From NCBI GenBank assembly GCA_937896105.1, contig CALBKR010000076.1:1-19451 (forward strand): 19,451 nucleotides of DNA, in the 5' to 3' direction. Below are positions 6,152 through 13,673 of the stretch, one piece after another. Positions within the stretch are counted from its first letter, which is position 1; every line of letters begins with the position of its first letter. The notes below the pieces were generated by a model. It ran no database searches, was not told the origin of the DNA, and was given only the letters and a program-made list of their open reading frames with translations. Both the position numbers and the translations under genes were made by a program. Source of the stretch: an uncultured Bacteroidales bacterium. GTDB taxonomy: Bacteria > Bacteroidota > Bacteroidia > Bacteroidales > Bacteroidaceae.

Positions 6152-7120
6152 ATGATAAAAGTAGGAATTATTGGTGGTGCGGGTTATACCGCCGGCGAGC
6201 TTATACGCCTTTTGCTCCTGCACCCCGAGGTTGAAATAAAATTTGTCCATAGCAGCAGTAATGCAGGCAATTACATAACCGATGTACACGAGGGTCTGCT
6301 TGGAGAGACCGATTTGGTGTTTACCAATGAGATGCCCTTTGAGGAGATTGACCTCCTCTTCTTCTGCACGGCGCACGGCGATACACGCAAATTTCTCGAC
6401 AGTCACGCTTTGCCCGATGAACTAAAGGTCATCGACCTCTCGATGGATTATCGCATAAAAAGCCACGAGCACGATTTCATATATGGTCTGCCCGAGCTTA
6501 ACCGCCGTAATACCTGCAAGAGCCGCTATGTGGCCAATCCGGGCTGTTTTGCTACCTGCATCGAGCTTGGCCTTCTGCCCCTTGCCAAGGAGCATCTTCT
6601 CAAGGGTGATGTGTCGGTAAATGCCATAACAGGAAGCACCGGTGCCGGTGTCAAGCCGTCGGCGACTACACACTATAGCTGGCGCGACAACAATATAAGC
6701 ATCTACAAGCCATTCGAGCATCAGCATCTTGCAGAGATAATGCAGAGTATAAAGCAACTGCAGCCCGATTATGCCGGCAATATTGACTTTATCCCTTATC
6801 GTGGCTGTTTCCCGCGCGGAATATTCGCAACATTGGTGGTGAAGTGCGAGCTTGATATCGAGACGCTTTACAGGCTCTACGAGAGCTACTATGAGCGCGA
6901 CTCGTTCACGCACGTTGTAAAGAAACCGGTAGACCTGAAACAGGTTGTCAATACAAACAAGTGCCTGCTGCATCTCGAGAAACACGGTGACAAGTTGCTG
7001 ATAACATCAGTTATCGACAATCTGCTGAAGGGGGCAAGCGGTACAGCCGTACATAATATGAACCTGCTCTTCGGCCTTGCCGAGACTGTAGGCCTGCAGC
7101 TGAAGCCTTCGGCATTCTGA
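6152..7120 (+). CDS. argC: N-acyl-gamma-glutamyl-phosphate reductase
   Basis: The product reduces N-acyl-gamma-glutamyl phosphate to the semialdehyde with NADPH, the third step of ornithine and arginine synthesis. It has 322 residues, typical of the Bacteroidota form. The Rossmann loop GGAGYTAGEL (8-17) starts the NADP domain; ANPGCFATC (128-136) holds the catalytic Cys132; and the C-terminal KGASGTAVHNMNLLFG is the family's closing motif. In Bacteroides the acyl group may be succinyl rather than acetyl, which the sequence does not settle. It has its own promoter and repeat-bearing leader, and argD follows closely. Confidence 0.94.
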   Translation: MIKVGIIGGAGYTAGELIRLLLLHPEVEIKFVHSSSNAGNYITDVHEGLLGETDLVFTNEMPFEEIDLLFFCTAHGDTRKFLDSHALPDELKVIDLSMDYRIKSHEHDFIYGLPELNRRNTCKSRYVANPGCFATCIELGLLPLAKEHLLKGDVSVNAITGSTGAGVKPSATTHYSWRDNNISIYKPFEHQHLAEIMQSIKQLQPDYAGNIDFIPYRGCFPRGIFATLVVKCELDIETLYRLYESYYERDSFTHVVKKPVDLKQVVNTNKCLLHLEKHGDKLLITSVIDNLLKGASGTAVHNMNLLFGLAETVGLQLKPSAF

Positions 7121-7142
7121 TTTGTCAAAAACAAGAAAGACA

Positions 7143-8267
7143 ATGAAGCTATATGATGTATATCCTCTTTTCGATGTGAATATCGTAAAGGGCAAGGGGT
7201 GCAGTGTGTGGGACGATAAGGGTAACGAATACCTCGACCTTTATGGTGGTCACGCCGTAATATCAATAGGCCACGCACATCCTGAATATGTAGAGAAGAT
7301 AAGCAATCAGGTCGCTACGCTCGGCTTCTATTCTAACTCGGTGATAAACACCCTGCAGCAGCGTGCTGCCGAAAAGTTGGGTCGCATAAGCGGATACGAG
7401 GACTATAGTCTCTTCTTTATCAATTCAGGTGCAGAGGCTAATGAGAATGCACTCAAGCTATCCTCTTTCAAGAACGGCAAAAAACGAGTCGTAGCCTTCA
7501 AGAAGGCTTTTCACGGCCGTACATCACTTGCTGTCGAGGTTACCGACAATCCAAAGATTATCGCTCCTATAAATGCCAACGGGCATACAACGTTTGTTGC
7601 TCTTGGGGATATTGATGCTGTTCGTGCAGAGATAGAGAAGGGTGATGTTACTGCTGTCATAATCGAAGGCATACAGGGTGTCGGTGGTGTGCAGATGCCA
7701 TCAGCATCATTCCTGCAGCAGTTGCAGGCGTTGTGCAATGCCACGGGTACTACACTTGTTCTTGATGAGATACAGAGCGGTTGTGGGCGCACCGGAAAAT
7801 TCTTTGCACATCAGTGGGCAGGCATCAGACCCGATATCATAACTCAGGCCAAGGGAATAGGCAATGGCTTTCCTGTTGGGTGTGTGCTCATAAGCCCGGA
7901 GTTTCAGGCTGTATATGGTGAGCTTGGCACCACATTCGGCGGCAACCATCTTGCCTGCGCAGCAGTGGAGACAGTGCTCGATGTTATGGAGCGCGATAGC
8001 CTGCTTGACAATGCGGACAGGGTGGGGGAGTATCTTCTTGCCGAGCTGAAACGCATCGATGGAATAAAGGAGGTGCGCGGGCGAGGCCTTATGATAGGCA
8101 TTGAGTTCGACCACCCGATAAAGGATATACGCCGCAGGCTGCTCTTCGAGGAGCGAATCTTCACCGGAGTGAGCGGTACAAATGTCATACGCCTGTTGCC
8201 GCCGCTGGTACTTACTTTGGAACAGGCAACCTGTTTTATTGAGAAATTCAAGAAGGTATTGGCATAA
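7143..8267 (+). CDS. argD: N-acylornithine aminotransferase (class III, PLP)
   Basis: A cytoplasmic pyridoxal-phosphate enzyme that moves an amino group from glutamate to N-acylglutamate semialdehyde, giving N-acylornithine. From ATG 7143 it has 374 residues. Seen: the N-terminal GGHAVISIGHAHP; the phosphate-binding NSGAEANE (94-101); LDEIQSG with Asp208, which contacts the PLP ring nitrogen; and the Schiff-base lysine Lys237 in AKGIGNGFP. A TTG at 7122, one base after argC, would add seven residues (MSKTRKT) of low similarity, so the ATG is preferred. In related genomes proC often follows; here the block ends at a bidirectional terminator. Confidence 0.92.
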   Translation: MKLYDVYPLFDVNIVKGKGCSVWDDKGNEYLDLYGGHAVISIGHAHPEYVEKISNQVATLGFYSNSVINTLQQRAAEKLGRISGYEDYSLFFINSGAEANENALKLSSFKNGKKRVVAFKKAFHGRTSLAVEVTDNPKIIAPINANGHTTFVALGDIDAVRAEIEKGDVTAVIIEGIQGVGGVQMPSASFLQQLQALCNATGTTLVLDEIQSGCGRTGKFFAHQWAGIRPDIITQAKGIGNGFPVGCVLISPEFQAVYGELGTTFGGNHLACAAVETVLDVMERDSLLDNADRVGEYLLAELKRIDGIKEVRGRGLMIGIEFDHPIKDIRRRLLFEERIFTGVSGTNVIRLLPPLVLTLEQATCFIEKFKKVLA

Positions 8268-8311
8268 TAAAATGGAACCGGCAATGATTCATTGCCGGTT
8301 CCATTTTATTA
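8265..8311. terminator. Bidirectional terminator shared by argD and envC-like gene
   Basis: Two 23-base arms (8265-8287 and 8289-8311) are exact reverse complements around a single T. The GC-rich core is GGAACCGGCAATGA and both outer ends are A/T-rich, so a hairpin with a T run forms on either strand. The argD stop codon (8265-8267) is the outer end of the left arm, and the stop codon of the minus-strand gene (8309-8311) is the outer end of the right arm. Confidence 0.92.
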
Positions 8312-9634
8312 TAGCTTAAGCCAGTCCGATGGGTCGAGTATAGTCTTTTCGCGGTAGAGCTGGAACAGCAGGCTCGGGTTATCTCCTCCGGCCTCGATTG
8401 CCACATCTCCTATTATATCACCGGCTTTAAGTTCCTCACCGCTCTTTACACGCACATTCTCGACATTGCAGTATACCGAAATGTATTTGCCGTGTCTGAC
8501 AAGCACGCACACGTAATCGTTATGGTAGAAAACCGTCGATACCTTGCCGTCGAATATCGAGCGGGCCTTTGCTCCCTTGGTGCCTTTGAAGGTCAGTCCG
8601 CCGTTGTTTATCATAACGCTTCCCTTGCCCTCTACGGCATTCTTCTCTCCGAATTTGTCAGTCAGCAAGTATGCGCCAGTGATGGGCACCGGCAACTTTT
8701 TCTTGTTGTCCTGGAATTTGCCCGACATTTTTGCAATGCCGGCATCCTTGTTGTAGTCCGCTGTGTCTTCTTTTGCCTTCTTTCCCGGCTTCTCCTTCTT
8801 GCCGCTCTCTTTTTGGCTTTTCTTTGGTTCAGGTTCTTTGGCCTTTTCAACTTCTGCCTCTACAACTTTCTCAACCTCTCTCTTTATGGCTGCATTGAGC
8901 TTGTCAAGCTCACCGCGCTTTTTCTTCAGTTCGGCCTGTACCTTGCTTTTTTCTTTTTCGAGTCCGGAAATTATACTTTTCTGCTCCTTCTCCAACTTCT
9001 GTATCTTGGCACGTTCGGTCTCCTGTTCTTTCAACGAAGCCTTCTTGCTCTGGCGTGTCTTCTCCAGTTCATCCTGTTTACTTTTCAATTCGGTGCGCTT
9101 ATCCTCCAGTTCCGTTATCTCTTTTTTCAGGCTGTCGGCAAGTGCGATGTGTGCATTCATATATTTTTGGGCATATCTGTACCGGCGTGCCATTGTTCCA
9201 AAATCCTCTGCCGAGAAGATAAAGAGCAGCTTGTCTTCAAAATTGTTGTATTTGCGCGCATTACGCAGTGCTTCGGCATACTCGGAGCGTGACTTCTCCA
9301 CATCTTTCTCCTTTGATGTTATATCCTTGTCAATGGCTTTCATCTCCTTGTTGATGGTCGCAATGCGGTTATCCAGTGCACGTACCTCTTTCTGGAGAAG
9401 ATTCACATAGCCTTTGTACTCCTCAATCTTTGCGGTTATTATCTTCAGGTTGTCAAGCCTGCTGTTAATGTCCTTTTGTGATGATATTAGAATTGCTTCC
9501 TTCTGCTCAATCTCCTTACGCAACGCATTGGCCTTGTTACGCAGCTCCTCAACTCCATTATCCTGTGCTTGTATGGTCAAGAGTGGAAATGAAAAGAATA
9601 GCAGCAATATGTAACCAAGAAAACTCTGTTTCAT
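8309..9634 (-). CDS. EnvC-like murein hydrolase activator (coiled coil plus degenerate LytM/M23 domain)
   Basis: A 441-residue exported protein. Residues 1-24 form a signal peptide ending near IQAQ. About 25-270 is a long Lys/Glu-rich coiled coil of the EnvC kind. A very charged linker (about 262-300, rich in EPKK and GKK) leads to a LytM/M23 domain (about 315-441). The zinc ligands are not evident: the first ligand motif is replaced by NNGGLTFKG and the HxH motif by LLFQL. It is therefore probably not a peptidase but an activator that binds and switches on a cell-wall amidase during division, as EnvC does in E. coli. It is last in the dut-TPR-DUF4292 run, 6 bases after DUF4292, and ends inside the shared terminator. 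Relatives are often labelled 'peptidoglycan DD-metallopeptidase family'. Confidence 0.85.
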   Translation of the reverse strand: MKQSFLGYILLLFFSFPLLTIQAQDNGVEELRNKANALRKEIEQKEAILISSQKDINSRLDNLKIITAKIEEYKGYVNLLQKEVRALDNRIATINKEMKAIDKDITSKEKDVEKSRSEYAEALRNARKYNNFEDKLLFIFSAEDFGTMARRYRYAQKYMNAHIALADSLKKEITELEDKRTELKSKQDELEKTRQSKKASLKEQETERAKIQKLEKEQKSIISGLEKEKSKVQAELKKKRGELDKLNAAIKREVEKVVEAEVEKAKEPEPKKSQKESGKKEKPGKKAKEDTADYNKDAGIAKMSGKFQDNKKKLPVPITGAYLLTDKFGEKNAVEGKGSVMINNGGLTFKGTKGAKARSIFDGKVSTVFYHNDYVCVLVRHGKYISVYCNVENVRVKSGEELKAGDIIGDVAIEAGGDNPSLLFQLYREKTILDPSDWLKL

Positions 9635-9640
9635 CGTTGT

Positions 9641-10465
9641 TTATTTAATTGATTTTATGAAGTCACCGGCACTCTGTTTGCGGTATGAACCGCTGATGTT
9701 TCGTGTGGTGAATTTGAAGGCCTTTTCGCTCAGTTTGCTATGCTCAAAACCGAGTGAAAGAGTTATATCTCCCTTAAAAGTAATGCACATACTGTTTGGA
9801 AAGAGCACGTTGCCGTTCTTCTTGAATGCGGAGTAGTCGCATCTGATACTCTCTCCGGTACTGCTTATTCCACTGCTCGATATCAGGTTGCCATTGCTCT
9901 TGTCAAGAAGAAAACTGTACAGCATAGCCTCTCCGCGACCGGTTGTGAGCATTATGCCGTTGCCGGTGTTGTTTAGCTTGAAACTGTTTATGTCAAGATG
10001 CGCAGGCCGGCCGTCAGTAAGGAATACACGGTTCAGGAATATCGATTCAAGTACGTTGTAGTTTATGCCTGCCAGACCGATAGCTTTTGCTTCGGAATAT
10101 GGCACCTCGGTGTACGTTTTGAACAGTTTGTTTATCAGGCGTATCCTGTCGGGCAGGAACTCGATGCAGGCGGCCTCCATAAGTCCCAGTGGGGTAATGC
10201 TTATCTGTATGCCCTCTCCTCTTTTTATGCGGAGTTTGCCTTTTATGTCTATGTTATCGCTGTTGATACCCAGTTCCAACTTGATGTTGCTCGTCAAGTG
10301 TTGCATAGCAAGTGTGTCAGGCTTTATAGCCGGCAGGTCTGCGACAGCTATTGAGCCGATATACTCCTCCTGAAGCACGCTTCTGGTAACCTTCGTTGTT
10401 GAGCAGCCTGCAATCAGCAATGCAGCTGCCAGTAATGCGAGAGTCTTTTTAATGTGTTGCACCAC
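9641..10465 (-). CDS. DUF4292 domain lipoprotein
   Basis: A predicted lipoprotein of 274 residues. The N-terminus has a basic start, a hydrophobic run and the lipobox LIAGC, with the lipidated cysteine at residue 21. The mature part is beta-rich and matches what I recall of the Bacteroidota DUF4292 family (LTSNIKLEL... near the start, ITPLGLMEAACIEFLPDRI in the middle). The fold suggests an outer-membrane lipid-carrier-like lipoprotein (LolA/LolB-like), but function is unknown. The start is GTG (10465, or GTG 10462 one codon later); both lie inside the end of the TPR gene, overlapping it by 14-17 bases, so translation is probably coupled. The envC-like gene follows by 6 bases, and conserved adjacency hints at a joint role in envelope assembly. 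Confidence 0.82.
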   Translation of the reverse strand: MVQHIKKTLALLAAALLIAGCSTTKVTRSVLQEEYIGSIAVADLPAIKPDTLAMQHLTSNIKLELGINSDNIDIKGKLRIKRGEGIQISITPLGLMEAACIEFLPDRIRLINKLFKTYTEVPYSEAKAIGLAGINYNVLESIFLNRVFLTDGRPAHLDINSFKLNNTGNGIMLTTGRGEAMLYSFLLDKSNGNLISSSGISSTGESIRCDYSAFKKNGNVLFPNSMCITFKGDITLSLGFEHSKLSEKAFKFTTRNISGSYRKQSAGDFIKSIK

Positions 10466-11783
10466 GGTAATATCTGCGTTTTCTTATCTTTTTATCCAGT
10501 ATCTCTGTCTCGTCACCGGCCTCTTTGGCTCTCTCCCAATATATTACTGCCCTGTCGATGTCGCCGCATTTTGCAAAGATGTCTCCGATGTGATGCAGTA
10601 CTACATAGTTTATCTCCTCCTCTAATGAGATGATTTTTTCGGCGTATGCGCGTGCTTCTTCATATCGCTCCATCTTGAACAGTATCCAGGCATAAGTGTC
10701 GAGGTATGTTTGGTTCTCGGGCTCCTCCAATATCGTCTTTTGGCTCATTTCAAGCGCCTTTTGCAACTCCTTCCCGTCCAAAGCAAGGAAATAGGAGTAG
10801 TTGTTCAGAGCCTCCATATCGCTTGGATTGTATACCAACGCCGAGTCATAAGCCTGGTAGCACTCTTTTTTCTTCCCGATTTCGTGATAAATGTTCCCCA
10901 TACCTGTGTATACGGTTGCTATTGCATCGGCCGATGTCTCCTCTTCGCATTTTTCAACCCCCTGCCTGAACGCCTCTATCGCTTCCGTTTTGCGGTCAAG
11001 CATATTCAGCGATATCGCCTTGTAGTAATAGAATTCGATTTTGTGGGGCATATACAGAATACCCTCATCGGAGTATTTCAGAACAGCCGGAATGTCTTCA
11101 AGTTCAATGGAATATTGTAACAGCCTGATTATGGTCGTTGCATTCTCGGGGTCAATCTCTGCAAGTCTTTCAAGTACAGGAACTATCTCATCCACTCCTG
11201 CTCCAATGTATTCCAGGAACTCAATATACAGTTCGTGGTGGCTCTTCCGGCTGAACGGCAATTGCAGAATCTCCTGCATAAATGTCCTTGCATATGTGCT
11301 GTCCTGCTGATGTTTTTGCACGATGTGTACAGCAAGGTGCTGCATTCTTATGCTCTCTTCTATCTTTTCATTCTTGACTAACGAAGGGACAATGTTGTGG
11401 TAGCTGTCGATATCATCCTTAACCAAGTAGATGTCGGCAAGAGCCAATGTTGCCATATGGTTGTCGGGCGCTTCGGCAATAATCTGCTTGAAGGTCTCTT
11501 CAGCCAGCTCTTGTTCACCTATTATATTGTATGTCTCACCGAGAAGGTTAAGGCACCTTATATCATCCGGGTTTTCGGCAATAAGCTGTTTTACCAATGC
11601 TACACCCTCTTCGTTGCGGCCAAGATAGAGATACTCCTGCAGCTTGTAGAGTGTGATATCCATCGAAGAACCTTCAAGTTTAGCCAGGGCATCAAGCGCT
11701 TCAAGAGCCTTCTTTGCTGTAGAGATTGTACAGCACCCTGTAGATATCGCTTTTTGAGTGTGCGGCATCGATAGCCCTTTCAT
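10449..11783 (-). CDS. TPR-repeat protein, C-terminal part (downstream of a frameshift)
   Basis: An open frame of 444 residues that carries most of a tetratricopeptide-repeat protein. Repeats are plain, for example NNYSYFLALDGKELQKALEM, and DTYAWILFKMERYEEARAYA near the C-terminus. The first 20 or so residues from the ATG at 11783 (MPHTQKAISTGCC...) do not look like TPR; they are the wrong frame of the upstream fragment. Similarity begins at ALEALDALAKLEG, just where the upstream frame stops. It is therefore the larger part of one gene of about 580 codons, broken near 11701-11718. The intact product would be an exported TPR scaffold in the same unit as DUF4292. The stop codon overlaps the next gene's GTG start. 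Confidence 0.8.
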   Translation of the reverse strand: MKGLSMPHTQKAISTGCCTISTAKKALEALDALAKLEGSSMDITLYKLQEYLYLGRNEEGVALVKQLIAENPDDIRCLNLLGETYNIIGEQELAEETFKQIIAEAPDNHMATLALADIYLVKDDIDSYHNIVPSLVKNEKIEESIRMQHLAVHIVQKHQQDSTYARTFMQEILQLPFSRKSHHELYIEFLEYIGAGVDEIVPVLERLAEIDPENATTIIRLLQYSIELEDIPAVLKYSDEGILYMPHKIEFYYYKAISLNMLDRKTEAIEAFRQGVEKCEEETSADAIATVYTGMGNIYHEIGKKKECYQAYDSALVYNPSDMEALNNYSYFLALDGKELQKALEMSQKTILEEPENQTYLDTYAWILFKMERYEEARAYAEKIISLEEEINYVVLHHIGDIFAKCGDIDRAVIYWERAKEAGDETEILDKKIRKRRYYRGATH

Positions 11784-12162
11784 ACAAAGAAATGGCAGCT
11801 TGCGTGTCGTCAGTACTGATGTAGTGGCTTACGAGGGCATCGCGGTATGCCTCGTTGTCGGGTTCCCTCTCTACGATATATTCAAGCATTTCGCGGACAA
11901 GGCTGTCCTTCCCAAGGAACGCGTAGTATTTTGTCTGCAGGAATTGTACGGCTGTAGATGACGGTTCAAGTGCAAGGCAATGTTCGAGAAACTCAAAGCT
12001 CTCGTCAAACCTCTCCTCCTCTATCAGGGCAGCAGCCTGCATATGGTAGTAGTCGACAGCACGTTGACGGGTATAAGTGCTGTCGATGCTGCGCTGTGCA
12101 TTTGCTGTCGGCGTTGCCAGCAGCAGATACAGTGATAGTATATGGATAAGTCTCTTCAGCAT
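11701..12162 (-). CDS. TPR-repeat protein, N-terminal part (ends at a frameshift)
   Basis: 153 residues that form the front of the broken TPR protein. The signal peptide (about 1-22, ending TANAQ) shows export. TPR units follow: MQAAALIEEERFDESFEFLEHCLALEP, then SLYERAIDAA and SDIYRVLYNLYSKEG. The frame then meets TGA at 11703-11701, half-way through a repeat. The next frame (+1 relative) continues at once with ALEALDALAKLEG. About four residues that normally sit between the two helices seem to be missing, so a short deletion is more likely than a simple one-base change. It starts 12 bases after dut. Confidence 0.8.
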   Translation of the reverse strand: MLKRLIHILSLYLLLATPTANAQRSIDSTYTRQRAVDYYHMQAAALIEEERFDESFEFLEHCLALEPSSTAVQFLQTKYYAFLGKDSLVREMLEYIVEREPDNEAYRDALVSHYISTDDTQAAISLYERAIDAAHSKSDIYRVLYNLYSKEGS

Positions 12163-12174
12163 TGCGTAGCTGGG

Positions 12175-12606
12175 TTATACCCCGGTGTGTCCGAAACCTC
12201 CGGCACCACGTTCTGTCTCGCCCAGTACCTCACATTCGCACCACTCCCCCTGCTCGTGGCGTGCAACGACCATCTGTGCTATGCGTTCGCCGTCGGTGAT
12301 AGTGAAGGGTTCTTTCGACAGGTTTACAAGAATAACACACACCTCTCCACGGTAGTCGGCATCTATTGTCCCGGGCGAATTAAGAACTGTTATTCCTTTC
12401 TTTATTGCAAGACCGCTGCGTGGGCGCACCTGTGCCTCATACCCTTCGGGCAGCGCAATGTAGAGTCCTGTAGGTACAAGTGTCCTCTCCAACGGCTGCA
12501 GAACGATGGGGCTGTCAAGGTTTGCCCTCAAATCCATACCGGCCGAAAATATGGTTGCATAGGATGGCAACTGGTGCTTCGATTTATTTATTATTTCGAC
12601 TTTCAT
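12175..12606 (-). CDS. dut: dUTP diphosphatase
   Basis: A trimeric cytoplasmic enzyme that splits dUTP to dUMP and PPi, keeping uracil out of DNA and feeding dTMP synthesis. It has 143 residues with all five dUTPase motifs: AGMDLRA (22-28), RSGLA (63-67), [10 protein letters not shown] (79-88, holding the catalytic Asp and the uracil-stacking Tyr), GERIAQMV (106-113), and the C-terminal lid [10 protein letters not shown] (133-142). The lid has His where Ser is common. It lies 41 bases after the glsB-like gene and 12 before the TPR gene, so it is probably cotranscribed. Confidence 0.95.
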   Translation of the reverse strand: MKVEIINKSKHQLPSYATIFSAGMDLRANLDSPIVLQPLERTLVPTGLYIALPEGYEAQVRPRSGLAIKKGITVLNSPGTIDADYRGEVCVILVNLSKEPFTITDGERIAQMVVARHEQGEWCECEVLGETERGAGGFGHTGV

Positions 12607-12647
12607 ATCTAATTAAGAAGATAAACTATGATGTTGTTCACTGGATA

Positions 12648-13658
12648 TCACGCCTCGGCGTTGTTATCCTTTTTCTCTACATAGAACACCTTGTTGGCAC
12701 CCGATGTCAGTTTGATAGCCTCGGGGTGCTCTTTTGCGAATGATTCGATATAACGCATCCTCTTGTCATCTTGCAGCTCATCGACCGCAATAAGCAGGCC
12801 GGTCTCCTCGACATTGCCGAAATCGTAGTTCACAGCTGTGCCGAAAATCTTCATTGTGGGTGAGAGACCCATATATGCATTAATCATCGGTGGAATGGCA
12901 AGGCCGTACTTGTGTACCTCTTGCTTCAATATCCTGTACTCCTCCTTGAATGTCTCCTTGCAGAATATCGCAGCAAGTTCCTCCTCGCTCGTCTCTATGC
13001 GCAACGGTGTTACAGGTGTTACAAGGCCATCCTTGTCGGGGAAATGCTTCTTGAGGAAGTATAGTATCATATCGCGCGCCTTCGTGAGGTACGAAGGATA
13101 CATTGTGACTTTTCCGAACAGGTATTTCACATCCGGAATTACGACCGTCAGTGCTCCGAGACCATCCCATAGGTTGTCGAGCGCAAAAAGACTCTTTGAA
13201 CCCATACGTGTCGACTGGTATTCGAGAGCCACAAAGGCGCGTCCCAGTTCCACTGTGTAGGGCAGCACCTCTTTCAGGAACTTTTCCGAAAAGTGGAACA
13301 TACCGTGTGCTGTCGCAATTATAGGCTCGCCGCTTTCATCGAAACGTACATCCTTTCCCGATATATACCTGTATCCGCCTATAATGTCGTTGTTGTCGGG
13401 GTTCCACACTACAAGCTGCTTGTAGGGAACCTCCATTGTGTCGAACTCGTCAATGTCGACCTCTTTTCCTGTTCCTCCACCGGCTGCGCGGAAAGCAATC
13501 TCGCGCAGGCGCCCAATCTCGCGCATCACATTGGGCGAGTCAAAAGCTGTTACAATGTATATCTCGTTGTCGCTCCTGTGTGTGAAACGCAGTAACTTGT
13601 CCTCGGTAAGTTCGGCCTTCAGCAACTCTTTGGGAACCGGTGCAATTATCTCTTTCAT
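12648..13658 (-). CDS. glsB: GlsB-like N-acyltransferase (glycine lipid / ornithine-lipid type)
   Basis: 336 residues of the hemolysin/OlsB-like GNAT superfamily. The N-terminal half carries the characteristic VMREIGRLREIAFRAAGGGTG (about 44-64) and EVPYKQLVVWNPDNNDIIGGYRYISG, then VELGRAFVALEYQ. In Bacteroides thetaiotaomicron the equivalent GlsB joins a 3-hydroxy fatty acid to glycine, giving an N-acylglycine; GlsA then esterifies the hydroxyl to make glycine lipid. The assignment rests on this match and on the adjacent acyltransferase gene 15 bases upstream. Members of this family in other phyla use ornithine, so glycine as acceptor is inferred. No membrane segment is seen; a peripheral membrane enzyme is expected. 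Confidence 0.83.
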   Translation of the reverse strand: MKEIIAPVPKELLKAELTEDKLLRFTHRSDNEIYIVTAFDSPNVMREIGRLREIAFRAAGGGTGKEVDIDEFDTMEVPYKQLVVWNPDNNDIIGGYRYISGKDVRFDESGEPIIATAHGMFHFSEKFLKEVLPYTVELGRAFVALEYQSTRMGSKSLFALDNLWDGLGALTVVIPDVKYLFGKVTMYPSYLTKARDMILYFLKKHFPDKDGLVTPVTPLRIETSEEELAAIFCKETFKEEYRILKQEVHKYGLAIPPMINAYMGLSPTMKIFGTAVNYDFGNVEETGLLIAVDELQDDKRMRYIESFAKEHPEAIKLTSGANKVFYVEKKDNNAEA

Positions 13659-13673
13659 AAATGTTTTGCAAAT

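Noticed and set aside
7122..7142. TTG start for argD one base after argC
   Set aside because: The seven extra residues do not match the family start; ATG 7143 gives the usual MKLYDVYPLF.
8492..9292. A 266-codon plus-strand open frame antisense to the envC-like gene
   Set aside because: Its Leu/Phe-rich sequence is the mirror of the Lys/Glu-rich coiled coil on the other strand; there is no start context, and the minus-strand gene has a clear signal peptide and domains.
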